From contig NZ_BJDL01000034.1 in assembly GCF_005405125.1 (NCBI RefSeq), forward strand, positions 1 through 42,113: DNA of 42,113 nt, given 5' to 3'. A program made the translations under genes and the position numbers. This DNA comes from Lactiplantibacillus songbeiensis (lineage in GTDB: Bacteria > Bacillota > Bacilli > Lactobacillales > Lactobacillaceae). Positions within the stretch are counted from its first letter, which is position 1. Each line of letters begins with the position of its first letter. Positions 35,078 to 42,113 of the stretch are shown here, one piece after another. A model generated the notes under the pieces. The model saw nothing but the letters and a program-made list of their open reading frames with translations, ran no database searches and was not told the origin of the DNA.

Positions 35078-35269
35078 ATGGAACTACCATTAAGTCAGTT
35101 ATCTGAAAAAATCATTGCGTTCGAACGGGATCACCATTTGACCGATAATGATTTAGCCTTTGGCAGTCAATTATCAGTGGAACGAATCCATAACATTAAA
35201 TCTGGTGAAATGACGCCAACACAAGAAGAAGTTCAATTATTGAAGAAATTCATGAATAGCAAAAGCTAA
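35078..35269 (+). CDS. Small HTH-like protein (LBP_cg2779-like)
   Basis: Protein of 63 residues whose central part (LTDNDLAFGSQLSVERIHNIKSG, interrupted by the turn) looks like a helix-turn-helix of the Cro/XRE kind. I recall a lactobacillal family named LBP_cg2779 of this form, but the match is from memory. Its target is unknown. The ATG follows GGGGTG; a GTG three codons upstream overlaps it. A TATAAT box lies about 60 bases upstream and a terminator follows. Confidence 0.72.
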   Translation: MELPLSQLSEKIIAFERDHHLTDNDLAFGSQLSVERIHNIKSGEMTPTQEEVQLLKKFMNSKS

Positions 35270-35273
35270 ACAA

Positions 35274-35310
35274 CACTAAAAAGACCCCCGCTTGGGAGGC
35301 CTTTTTTAGT
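35274..35310 (+). terminator. Terminator of the small HTH-like gene
   Basis: ACTAAAAAGACC and GGCCTTTTTTAGT arms with one mismatch and a T-run. Confidence 0.75.
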
Positions 35311-35346
35311 GATATTTTGATTGCCGCTTACCGGTTTTCGATTAGA

Positions 35347-35640
35347 CTTGCCACTCTGGTTGGCCCAGAATCGGCTGGAACGTGGTGGCCACGTTTTCGA
35401 GCCACAGGTCGGTCTCGAAAGCCGGGCTTTATCTAAGTCGCAAAACCACGACTAAGATAAATGACACCACTGAGCCAATTCTGGACCACCCGGCGTTAAA
35501 ATTAACCGCTATTTAGATCTTATCAATTACTTACTTCAACCTGTTGCCTTAGCCAAGCTATTAATTTCAAACTAGCCATGACGTGCCAGCATCTAGAAGC
35601 CACCCAGCAAATGACAATTTCAACTAATACCAAACGCATT
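35347..35640. repeat. Structured repeat, reverse orientation, with decayed flank
   Basis: One complete hairpin unit (about 35349-35495; GGCCCAGAATCGGCTGG ... GCCAATTCTGGACC) with inner stem TTTCGAG/CTCGAAA. The rest to 35640 is diverged sequence ending in CAACTAATACCAAACGCATT, a decayed terminal inverted repeat. The second unit is absent. Confidence 0.75.
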
Positions 35641-35674
35641 AAATAATCAAATTAAACCCATTATTAATACGCCT

Positions 35675-36799
35675 TTACCGAACATGGATTGCAAAGCTAG
35701 GGGTAAAGTAGGCGGTGCTCTTAACAGAGACCGTTTCGCCGTAATCTGGTGAGGCGATATATTTGCCATTGCCTAAATAAATCCCAACATGATAAGGTGC
35801 GGAATCAGCTCCCCAGAAAACCAAATCGCCAACTTGGGCTTGACCAAAGGAAATATGCGTTCCAGCCGTAGCCTGCGTATATGTCGTGCGGCCAATGGTG
35901 ATTCCAGCCTTAGCATAAGCAGCTTGCGTAAAGGCTGAACAATCCATTTGTTCGTACGGTGTCCCTAAATAAGAATAGGCTGCCGCAACAATAGCACTTG
36001 AAGTCGCGGTCCCAGTAGTATTGGTCGTCGAACTTGAACTACTGGTCGTTGATGAACTCGAACTAGCTGATCTCGTAGCGGTGCTGGTGCTAGCTGCTGA
36101 AGTTGTGTTACCAGTACTGCTACTCGTGACTGAACTAGGTGCCGTGGTACTAGCGCTGGTCGCTGAACTGGTTGACCCTTGACTAGTGACACTTGAGCTG
36201 GCCGCGCTAGAACTACTTTGACTAGCTGTTTGCACATGTGCCCGGGTGGCCGCGCTACTAGTACGATTTGCTGAGCTTGTTACCGCACTACTGCTGACAC
36301 TGCTGGCGGCACTGGTGCTGTTTTGACTAGCTGAACTGGCCGTTGATCCACTTTGACTAGTCGTGATTGACTTGGCCGCCGTTGAACTAGCGCTGATTGC
36401 TGAAGTCGAACTAGCACTCGTCGCCGATGTCGCGGTCGAACTAGCAGTAGTCGCGGTATGACTGCTTACTGCTTGACTCGTACTTTGGCTTGCCGCAGTA
36501 CTGGTCCCACTTTGATTAGTCGTGGTCGATTTAGCGGCGCTGGTCGTGGTTGACCTAGTTGCCGGCTCACCAGTTGGAATCGTAATCTGATGACCAGCAA
36601 TAATTAAATTGGCATCGCTAAGATGATTCGCCGCAACAATTTTTTTAATTGACACATGGTACTTTTGAGAATAATTCCAGACGGTATCGCCCGTTTGGAT
36701 GGTAAAGGTATCAGCATTAGCGACACTTTGCCCGGCGACTAATAAGCCGGCTAAAGCAGCCGTCCCTAACATTGCTGATTTTAAATTGATTTTGATAAT
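35675..36799 (-). CDS. LysM-NlpC/P60 peptidoglycan endopeptidase
   Basis: Secreted wall hydrolase of 374 residues. A signal peptide is followed by one LysM domain (TFTIQTGDTVWNYSQKYHVS..IIAGHQITIP), a very long Ser/Thr/Ala linker, and a C-terminal NlpC/P60 domain with catalytic Cys287 (MDCSAF) and His337 (APYHVGIYLG). The family cuts D-glutamyl-diamino-acid bonds in stem peptides. Start is unusual: the first ATG (at 36772) leaves a signal peptide without a charged N-region and has no ribosome-binding site. Nine codons upstream an ATT lies six bases after GGAG and would add IKINLKSA; I prefer it. A WalR-like box overlaps the promoter. Confidence 0.83.
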   Translation of the reverse strand: MIKINLKSAMLGTAALAGLLVAGQSVANADTFTIQTGDTVWNYSQKYHVSIKKIVAANHLSDANLIIAGHQITIPTGEPATRSTTTSAAKSTTTNQSGTSTAASQSTSQAVSSHTATTASSTATSATSASSTSAISASSTAAKSITTSQSGSTASSASQNSTSAASSVSSSAVTSSANRTSSAATRAHVQTASQSSSSAASSSVTSQGSTSSATSASTTAPSSVTSSSTGNTTSAASTSTATRSASSSSSTTSSSSSTTNTTGTATSSAIVAAAYSYLGTPYEQMDCSAFTQAAYAKAGITIGRTTYTQATAGTHISFGQAQVGDLVFWGADSAPYHVGIYLGNGKYIASPDYGETVSVKSTAYFTPSFAIHVR

Positions 36800-36891
36800 G
36801 AGTCACTCCAAAGAAAAAGTCACGTATGACACTTTCAAGCCACTCTCTATATTACTCAGTTTGTATGACATTGAGGTACCAGATAAATAAC

Positions 36892-36920
36892 ATTATATTG
36901 CATAGGTTACATTTAGTTAA
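36892..36920 (-). promoter_or_regulatory. Promoter of the NlpC/P60 gene
   Basis: TTAACT, 17 bases, TATAAT on the minus strand, giving a leader of about 85 bases. Confidence 0.55.
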
Positions 36921-36922
36921 CA
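36906..36922 (-). promoter_or_regulatory. WalR-like box
   Basis: TGTTAA-CTAAA-TGTAAC is an exact fit to the WalR consensus TGTWAH-N5-TGTWAH. WalRK is known to control wall hydrolase genes, which suits the gene downstream. Confidence 0.6.
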
Positions 36923-36961
36923 GTATGACTAATCCCAGCTAAAAACAATCTTTTTTGTCAC

Positions 36962-36991
36962 AAAAAAATCTGGAGCCGCAACTCCAGATTT
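36962..36991 (-). terminator. Terminator of the 110-residue protein gene
   Basis: AAATCTGGAG and CTCCAGATTT arms followed by a T-run on the minus strand. Confidence 0.85.
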
Positions 36992-37028
36992 CATCAATAG
37001 TCTTCATTAAAGGTGCCAAGTCAGTCCC

Positions 37029-37361
37029 CTAACTGATTTGGTGGTGACGATGGATGCGTGGTAAACCTAAGAGCCACCGAATATCATTACCAGTGAAGTT
37101 TAACTTCACAAATTCGGTTTGGCGCGCCTGGTCGTACATCGTGGTGACGACTTTAGTATCAAGTTCGATCACCCGGCGAGCGACTTCTTCATCGAACAAA
37201 TAAAGCAATGTGGCTTCAGTAATTTGCGTAATTGAGAAAATTTCCGCGGCATTATCAAATAAATCAGTTTTGCTACGTTGTAATTGAACCGTACGAAACT
37301 GGTCGTAAGCTTGATTCAAAACAAATTCAGCTTGCGTGGTTAATGCGGTCGTGGCTGCCAT
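37029..37361 (-). CDS. 110-residue protein of unknown function
   Basis: Cytoplasmic protein with no signal or membrane segment. It is predicted mostly helical, with acidic stretches in the middle (LLYLFDEEVARRVIELDTKVVTT in parts) and a basic, His-rich end (RIHRHHQIS). I do not recognise the family. It has a strong GAGGGGGTC ribosome-binding site and its own terminator, so it is probably expressed alone. Confidence 0.7.
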   Translation of the reverse strand: MAATTALTTQAEFVLNQAYDQFRTVQLQRSKTDLFDNAAEIFSITQITEATLLYLFDEEVARRVIELDTKVVTTMYDQARQTEFVKLNFTGNDIRWLLGLPRIHRHHQIS

Positions 37362-37607
37362 TTTTAAAAGACCCCCTCTTTAAATTATCCCTATTTTAAC
37401 GAGCCTGGTCCAAATTAGCTATCGCCAACCCTCTATTTATTAGGAAATTTTTTATACACCCTTTTAAACATGGCTTTATCTTGACACTAACTAACGTGTC
37501 CTGGCCGATTCGCAAACTTGCACATTCGACTTTTTATGGTACGCTCAGTCTTAGATCGCTCAATGATCTAGCTTAATGAACTTACTAAATAAATGAGGCG
37601 AATACTT

Positions 37608-38315
37608 TTGCAACAAGTAAAGACGATCATTATTACGGGTGCCACGAGTGGCATTGGTAAAGCAACCGCGTTATTAGCAGCCAGCCATGGCCATCAAGTT
37701 GTGCTAGCCGCGCGCAAAGAAGCTGATTTGCAGGCCACTGCTGAAACCATTCAACAAGCGGGTGGTCAGGCAGTTTTTAAGGTAACTGATGTTAGTAAGC
37801 AGGCTGACGTTCAAGCTTTGATTGATTTTACCATAGCCAAGTATGGTCGTATTGATGTGTTGGACCTAAACGCTGGGGTGATGAGCTTCGCACCCATGAA
37901 CGAAGTCAGAGTTGATGAATGGGAAAAGATGATCGACATCAACGTTAAAGGTGTGCTATATGGTCTAGCTGCAGCCATTCCGGTAATGGAAAAGCAACAA
38001 AGTGGCCAGATCATTGCGACTGATTCAACTGCGGGCCATCAAGTTGGTCAAAATAATACGGTTTATGCTAGCACAAAGTTTAGTGTCCGAGCCATTATGG
38101 ATGGGGTCCGGGCAGAAGAAGCCAAGGCACACATTAGAACCATGATGGTGTCACCAGCATTTGTTAAGACGGGGTTCTTTGAAGACCAAAGAAATGCTAA
38201 TTTAGAACAAGTTCCTAAATTAAGTCCTGAAAACATTGCCGCGGCTGTCCTATTCGCTATTGAACAGCCGGCTAATGTGGATATTAACGAAATTGTTTTA
38301 CGACCAACTTTATAA
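37608..38315 (+). CDS. Short-chain dehydrogenase/reductase
   Basis: NAD(P)-dependent oxidoreductase of 235 residues with a complete classical SDR set: TGATSGIG (10-17), NAG (88-90), catalytic Ser140, Tyr153 and Lys157 (YASTK). The Arg at 36 (LAARK) suggests NADPH preference. Substrate unknown. I take a TTG start because GAGG lies eight bases upstream; an in-frame ATG five codons earlier has no ribosome-binding site and in fact overlaps it. Confidence 0.87.
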   Translation: MQQVKTIIITGATSGIGKATALLAASHGHQVVLAARKEADLQATAETIQQAGGQAVFKVTDVSKQADVQALIDFTIAKYGRIDVLDLNAGVMSFAPMNEVRVDEWEKMIDINVKGVLYGLAAAIPVMEKQQSGQIIATDSTAGHQVGQNNTVYASTKFSVRAIMDGVRAEEAKAHIRTMMVSPAFVKTGFFEDQRNANLEQVPKLSPENIAAAVLFAIEQPANVDINEIVLRPTL

Positions 38316-38330
38316 TTAGCATCAATAACG

Positions 38331-38360
38331 AGCTTTGTAGCGCCTTTACGAAGCTTTTTC
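38331..38360 (+). terminator. Terminator of the SDR gene
   Basis: AGCTTTGTA and TACGAAGCT arms (one wobble) followed by TTTTC. Confidence 0.65.
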
Positions 38361-38396
38361 TGTCTATTAAAATTGTGATCCACTATGATAAACTTA

Positions 38397-38795
38397 ACGC
38401 TTGGTACTAGTTGGCTTAAATTGCCACTCTGGTTGGGCCAGAAACGGCTGGAACGTGGTGGCCGCGTTTGGAAGCCAAAGTACGGGCTTCCAAGCCGGGC
38501 TTTATCTAAGTCGGAAAATCACCAACTAAGATAAACGACACCACTGAGCCAATTCTGGCCCGCCCGGCGTTAATTAACGGCATTACTGATAATAATCTAT
38601 TGTCGACCAAAAATTTAGCCGAGAGGTTGGTTCCTAAAATGCTCAGCCGTGTCGTTGGCCTTAGTGCGAGTGGTCTGCTCGGATTTAGGCCAAGGCCAGC
38701 TTTGAAGACCGCACTTTGGCTTCAAAATGGCCCATGGCGTTCCAGCGTTTTAGGAACCAACCGGCAGGCGGCAATTTCAACTGGCATCAAACGTA
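38397..38795. repeat. Composite structured repeat, reverse orientation
   Basis: A full two-unit copy inverted relative to those at 14.7 and 22.3 kb. First unit about 38433-38568, second unit 38625-38762 (138 nt, one mismatch in the 19-bp outer stem). Ends ACGCTTGGTACTAGTTG and CAACTGGCATCAAACGTA are imperfect inverted repeats. It ends 34 bases before the downstream gene's start. Confidence 0.87.
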
Positions 38796-38829
38796 AACTT
38801 AATACTACATTACTGAAAGAGGCTTCACT

Positions 38830-39201
38830 TTGACTAATACAGCTGACCGTTACTACCAACCAAATGACATTAAAGATGCACTCCAGACAATTCAAAAGTT
38901 ATTTAACACGTATACCAATGCTCCACTAACGCCGGAATTAATGGCGTATCATCAAAAATTAGTTAATCAATTACAAACTAATTTATTACCGCTGGCACAA
39001 CAACAAACTGACCAATTACGTGTCGACCAGATTGGCCAAATGATTGCCGTCATGCAAGATTGGCTTAAATTGCGGCTAAATGGGCAAGCATTCAACGGCA
39101 AGATGCAACACTTTAAATTCGTCAGCAATAACCAGCCAACTTTTAAACGGCGCGTGCATAAAATCCGCGGGGGCCAAAACCACCGGGCTAGTCGCCATTA
39201 G
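38830..39201 (+). CDS. 123-residue protein of unknown function
   Basis: Cytoplasmic protein, predicted helical (DALQTIQKLFNTYTN, LMAYHQKLVNQLQTNLLPL), with many Gln residues and a strongly basic C-terminus (FKRRVHKIRGGQNHRASRH), which could bind nucleic acid. I do not recognise the family. The start is TTG, preceded by AGAGG at a normal distance. The structured repeat ends 34 bases upstream, so any promoter lies within or before it. The tRNA-Ala gene follows. Confidence 0.7.
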   Translation: MTNTADRYYQPNDIKDALQTIQKLFNTYTNAPLTPELMAYHQKLVNQLQTNLLPLAQQQTDQLRVDQIGQMIAVMQDWLKLRLNGQAFNGKMQHFKFVSNNQPTFKRRVHKIRGGQNHRASRH

Positions 39202-39225
39202 TTTGAACCCGCTTACTTTCAGGGG

Positions 39226-39253
39226 TTGCACTCACCGAATTTTATTGTATACT
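39226..39253 (+). promoter_or_regulatory. Promoter of the tRNA-Ala gene
   Basis: TTGCAC, 16 bases, TATACT; the mature tRNA begins 12 bases after the -10 box. Confidence 0.6.
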
Positions 39254-39265
39254 AGAATAGTACTT

Positions 39266-39338
39266 GGGCCTTTAGCTCAGTTGGGAGAGCGCCTGCTTCG
39301 CATGTAGGAGGTCGTCGGTTCAAATCCGGTAAGGTCCA
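39266..39338 (+). tRNA. tRNA-Ala (anticodon CGC)
   Basis: A 73-nt cloverleaf: acceptor GGGCCTT/AAGGTCC with the G3-U70 pair that identifies alanine tRNA, D-arm TAGCTCAG..GAGC, anticodon stem CCTGC/GTAGG with loop TTCGCAT (CGC), and T-loop TTCAAAT. The T-stem has two G-U pairs and the anticodon stem one. CCA is not encoded. It would read GCG codons. Confidence 0.85.
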
Positions 39339-39339
39339 T

Positions 39340-39391
39340 AAAACAAATAACACCACTTAGCTCATCGCTAAGTGGTGTTATTTGTTTTTTT
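39340..39391 (+). terminator. Terminator after tRNA-Ala
   Basis: AACAAATAACACCACTTAG and its complement form a perfect stem with a seven-base loop and a T-run. Confidence 0.9.
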
Positions 39392-39513
39392 CGGGCATAT
39401 GCTCTGTACCGACGACCTTAGCGTCACAACCCTTTTTTAAAAAGTTTCGCAAAATTAATCATTTCCGACTATCCTAGATAGGTAAGGATAATAAAAATGG
39501 AGGTTTTTCAAAG

Positions 39514-40260
39514 ATGGATTTTAATGTGACCCGCGACGGGTTAACTTTAGCAGGAATTTACGAACCGGCACCCCAACCTAATGGCACCATCGCCATTCTC
39601 ATGCATGGCTTTATGAGTGACCGTGGCTATACGGATTCGGCCTTATTGGTTCAACTCGCACAACACTTACGCGAAATTGGCGTAGGCACCGTGCGTTTTG
39701 ATTTTAACGGTCTTGGTCACAGTGACGGCGACTTCGCCAACATGACTGTCCTTAGCGAAATCGCTGATGCTCAGGCAGTCTTGACCGCTGTTCAAGATCG
39801 GCTCGCACCTCAGCAAATCGACCTATTAGGTCATTCCCAAGGTGGCGTTGTCGCCAGTATGTTAGCCGGCTACTACCCCGATTTAATTCACAAATTAGTC
39901 CTGATGGCCCCTGCCGCAACGCTCAAAGACGATGCGATTGCCGGGCGCACTCGTGGTCTTGTTTACGACCCACACCATATCCCGGCACAACTGCCAATGG
40001 ATAATGGTCGAACCTTGGGCGGCTTTTATCTGCGTACCGCTCAACTGCTCCCCATCTACGAAACCGCTCAGAACTACGCTGGTCCAGTCTGCTTGATTCA
40101 CGGCGATGCTGACCATATTGTTTCCTACCAAGCTTCACAACGGTACGATAAAGTTTATCAAAACAGTACTTTCCATCTCATTCCCGGTGCCAGCCATTTG
40201 CTAAACGGTGCTGCTCGGGAAACCGTCCTCCAGTTGGCAACGACCTTTATTGCCGATTAG
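39514..40260 (+). CDS. Cinnamoyl/feruloyl esterase-type alpha/beta hydrolase
   Basis: Cytoplasmic serine hydrolase of 248 residues, close in length and sequence pattern to the L. johnsonii cinnamoyl esterase LJ0536 as I recall it (RFDFNGLGHSDG, NMTVLSEIADA, GGVVASMLAGYYPDL, LTLGGFYLR-like, LPIYE, VCLIHGDAD). Catalytic triad: Ser108 (GHSQGG), Asp200 (HGDADH) and His228 (GASH). Such enzymes release ferulic, caffeic or p-coumaric acid from plant esters. Substrate range is inferred. The ATG follows GGAGG. Confidence 0.88.
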   Translation: MDFNVTRDGLTLAGIYEPAPQPNGTIAILMHGFMSDRGYTDSALLVQLAQHLREIGVGTVRFDFNGLGHSDGDFANMTVLSEIADAQAVLTAVQDRLAPQQIDLLGHSQGGVVASMLAGYYPDLIHKLVLMAPAATLKDDAIAGRTRGLVYDPHHIPAQLPMDNGRTLGGFYLRTAQLLPIYETAQNYAGPVCLIHGDADHIVSYQASQRYDKVYQNSTFHLIPGASHLLNGAARETVLQLATTFIAD

Positions 40261-40265
40261 ACACT

Positions 40266-40299
40266 CAACGCGCTCAGTCATTGGCTAAGCGCGTTTTTT
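40266..40299 (+). terminator. Terminator of the esterase gene
   Basis: AACGCGCT and AGCGCGTT arms followed by six T residues. Confidence 0.8.
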
Positions 40300-40435
40300 C
40301 ATAACAAAAATTGCGTTTACGAAATCACCGGTAACAAGTAGCTCCCAACTCACCATCTTTCAATGACTTTTGATTCAGCTTCACCACTAAACCTGCTATA
40401 GTAGGCTTAAACGGATTATCACTAAGGAGAGTTTT

Positions 40436-41164
40436 ATGGCAAATCGCTATTTACATAACGTACAAGGGTTATTCGATACTATTGCCCCTAATTACGATCG
40501 CATGAATAACATTATCAGTCTCGGCACCCATCGGCACTGGCGGCGACAAACGATGGCTCAGATTCAGCTGGCGCCTACCGCACAGGCCTTGGACCTTTGT
40601 TGTGGTACTGGCGACTGGACCATCGCCATTGCCAATGACTTACAATCAACTGGTGAAGTGATTGGCTTGGACTTTTCAGCGCCGATGCTCAAAATTGCGC
40701 AACAAAAAGTCAATCAGGCCAATGTCGCTGACCGCGTCTGGTTACGACGCGGCAATGCGATGCACCTGCCCTTTCACGACAACAGCTTTGACTTAGTCAC
40801 AATTGGCTTCGGACTCCGGAACTTACCGGATAAGCCGCAAGCTTTGGCCGAAATTTATCGGGTCTTAAAACCAGGCGCTCAATTAGTCTGCCTAGAGACC
40901 TCGCAGCCAGATCAACGGCTGATCAAGCCGGTCTGGCAATGGTACTTTACCAAAGTGGTCCCCTTTTTCGGGCGTTTATTCGCACATCAATATCAAGAAT
41001 ATTCTTACTTACAAGAAACGACGCGTCACTTTGTCAGTTATCGCCAACTCGTAGGCTTATTCAAACAAGCTGGCTTTCAGGCAGTCCATTATCAACGCTT
41101 CAACTTTGGTGCCGCGGCGGCTCACTTTGGGACTAAGCCTAGTCTGGAGGACACTCATGACTAA
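40436..41164 (+). CDS. menG: Demethylmenaquinone methyltransferase
   Basis: SAM-dependent methyltransferase of 242 residues, last step of menaquinone synthesis (UbiE/MenG family). N-terminal VQGLFDTIAPNYDRMNNIISLG, SAM-binding LDLCCGTGDW, GLDFSAPMLKIA and the family phrase FGLRNL..ALAEIYRVLKPGG-like region are present. AAGGAG precedes the ATG. Many lactobacilli keep menG and respire only when menaquinone precursors are supplied; no other men gene is in this window. The DUF218 gene overlaps its 3' end by eight bases, so the two are translationally coupled. Confidence 0.92.
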   Translation: MANRYLHNVQGLFDTIAPNYDRMNNIISLGTHRHWRRQTMAQIQLAPTAQALDLCCGTGDWTIAIANDLQSTGEVIGLDFSAPMLKIAQQKVNQANVADRVWLRRGNAMHLPFHDNSFDLVTIGFGLRNLPDKPQALAEIYRVLKPGAQLVCLETSQPDQRLIKPVWQWYFTKVVPFFGRLFAHQYQEYSYLQETTRHFVSYRQLVGLFKQAGFQAVHYQRFNFGAAAAHFGTKPSLEDTHD

Positions 41165-41867
41165 TTTAACTGCTTTAAATCAATGTTTAGCCTGGTTAAC
41201 TGCCCCCGCGGACTCACTAACGACGGTCGATGGGTTAATCTTGTGTGGCAACAGCCTGCCACTAACTGCCCAGTTAGCTGCCCAGTTAGCTGCCCGCTTA
41301 GCCGATGAACACCAGCTCAAAACGGTAATTATCGCTGGTGGCATCGGTCATGCCACTAAATACTTACGACAAAATATGGACGTTACTAATGAGTTAAGTG
41401 AAGCCGAACTAATGACCGGGTTAATGCGAACAGCCGGTTATCAAGGCACCATTCTACAAGATCGTCAGTCGACTAACACCGGCGCTAACGCTCGCAACGC
41501 TATGGCTTTAGCGCCGATTGACTGGCAACATGTCCTACTTGTGCAAGACCCGTTACTCGCACGACGCACTCAGTTGACCTTCGAACAAGTCTGGGGACCG
41601 ACGACCCAGTTCAGCCGCTATCTTCCACCTAAGTTCCAGTTAAGTCAGCTTGATCCATTGATATTCGGCATGAATACAGCCTACGACCATGCTTGGGAAC
41701 CAGCTTACTTTACCGAACTGTTACTCGGTGAACTCCAACGCCTTTGGGATACCCCCCAAGGTTACGGGCCAGCTGGGGCGGGCTATATCCGGCATATCGA
41801 CATCCCGGGAGCAGTTATAACCGCGTACCAAGGGTTGCTACAAGCCTCATTAAAACGGGAACGTTAA
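41157..41867 (+). CDS. DUF218/YdcF-like protein
   Basis: Protein of 236 residues without a signal peptide. ILCGNSLPLTAQ, TVIIAGGIGHATKYL, the acidic SEAELM, and the STNTGANARNA phrase match the DUF218 (YdcF-like) family; E. coli YdcF binds SAM, but function is not established. It starts inside the last codons of menG, with GGAGG before the ATG. A CAGTTAGCTGCC tandem duplication encodes TAQLAAQLAAR. Confidence 0.85.
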   Translation: MTNLTALNQCLAWLTAPADSLTTVDGLILCGNSLPLTAQLAAQLAARLADEHQLKTVIIAGGIGHATKYLRQNMDVTNELSEAELMTGLMRTAGYQGTILQDRQSTNTGANARNAMALAPIDWQHVLLVQDPLLARRTQLTFEQVWGPTTQFSRYLPPKFQLSQLDPLIFGMNTAYDHAWEPAYFTELLLGELQRLWDTPQGYGPAGAGYIRHIDIPGAVITAYQGLLQASLKRER

Positions 41868-41874
41868 TCATCTA

Positions 41875-41922
41875 TAAAAATAGGGATTCAGAAGTCGATT
41901 GATTTCTGAATCCCTATTTTTG
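41875..41922 (+). terminator. Terminator of the menG-DUF218 operon
   Basis: AAAAATAGGGATTCAGAA and TTTCTGAATCCCTATTTTT arms, nine-base loop, T-run. Confidence 0.9.
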
Positions 41923-41952
41923 TAATATCATCCTACTGTTTAATTCAACTAA

Positions 41953-42113
41953 TACGCTTGGTGCTAGTTGCAATTGTCGCCTGCCGGTTGGTTCCTAAAA
42001 CGCTGGAACGCCATGGGCCATTTTGAAGCCAAAGTTCGGTCTTCAAAATTGGCCTTGGCCTAAGTCCGAGCAGACCACTCGCACTAAGGCCAACGACACG
42101 GCTGAGCATTTTA
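41953..42113. repeat. Structured repeat copy running off the window end
   Basis: Begins with the exact terminal repeat TACGCTTGGTGCTAGTTG, then the first hairpin unit with outer arm GGTTGGTTCCTAAAACGCT. The window ends inside the closing arm. Confidence 0.85.

Noticed and set aside
35965-36540. Highly repetitive sequence that could be taken for a tandem-repeat or CRISPR-like array
   Set aside because: It is the low-complexity Ser/Thr/Ala linker of the NlpC/P60 protein; there are no uniform spacers.
38600-38833. Open frame through the repeat beginning MSTKNLAERLVPKML, also seen as the upstream extension of the beta-helix gene at 22200-22507
   Set aside because: Its conservation between copies is explained by the hairpin sequence of the repeat; there is no ribosome-binding site, and the frame simply crosses stems and loops.

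Overview
The window looks like chromosome of a low-to-mid GC lactic acid bacterium, most likely the Lactiplantibacillus plantarum group. The grounds are LPQTx sortase signals, a KxYKxGKxW secretion signal, mucin-binding (MucBP) modules, ThrE-type exporter halves, an ATP-dependent PEP carboxykinase, a small protein resembling the L. plantarum LBP_cg2779 family, and a cinnamoyl-esterase-type hydrolase. No database search was possible, so the species is inferred from families recalled from memory. No prophage, insertion sequence, transposase or CRISPR array is visible.

Layout. 0-9 kb: three consecutive minus-strand genes for secreted or surface proteins: an LRR/MucBP protein with LPQTN anchor, a giant BspA-like/Ig-like protein whose LPQTT anchor is cut off by a frameshift, and a Thr/Ala-rich protein with no sorting motif. 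They share promoter-region motifs. 9.4-19.4 kb: small membrane and hypothetical proteins, two MFS drug-efflux-type transporters, an NCS1 purine/cytosine permease followed by a DUF1398 gene, an ABC ATPase-like protein that has lost its catalytic residues, an alpha/beta hydrolase with a DUF1836 regulator-like gene, and nucleoside deoxyribosyltransferase. 20-29.9 kb: a secreted beta-helix/GW-module protein, an intracellular 5'-nucleotidase-like metallophosphatase, an aldo/keto reductase divergent from a two-gene threonine/serine exporter, a 51-residue membrane peptide, UppP, and a DUF4870-TetR-macrodomain operon. 30-42 kb: a DUF1002 exported protein, MarR and TetR regulators, pckA with a probable cre site, a LysM-NlpC/P60 wall hydrolase with a WalR-like box, an SDR oxidoreductase, a tRNA-Ala(CGC), an esterase, and the menaquinone methyltransferase gene overlapping a DUF218 gene.

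The most unusual content is intergenic. At least ten copies or pieces of one structured repeat family lie between genes. Each unit is about 125-150 nt and folds as an outer stem holding two inner hairpins. The stems differ between copies but stay paired, so changes are compensatory. Two units in opposite orientation are often joined into a composite of about 270-400 bp bounded by an 18-bp inverted repeat (TACGCTTGGTGCTAGTTG), which resembles a non-autonomous mobile element. Three copies end 26-37 nt before a start codon. This repeat system is the best candidate for something undescribed.

By function, the window is dominated by cell-surface and envelope genes (adhesins, wall hydrolase, UppP, GW protein), efflux and nucleoside/purine salvage (NCS1 permease, deoxyribosyltransferase, nucleotidase), and a few central-metabolism genes (pckA, menG).
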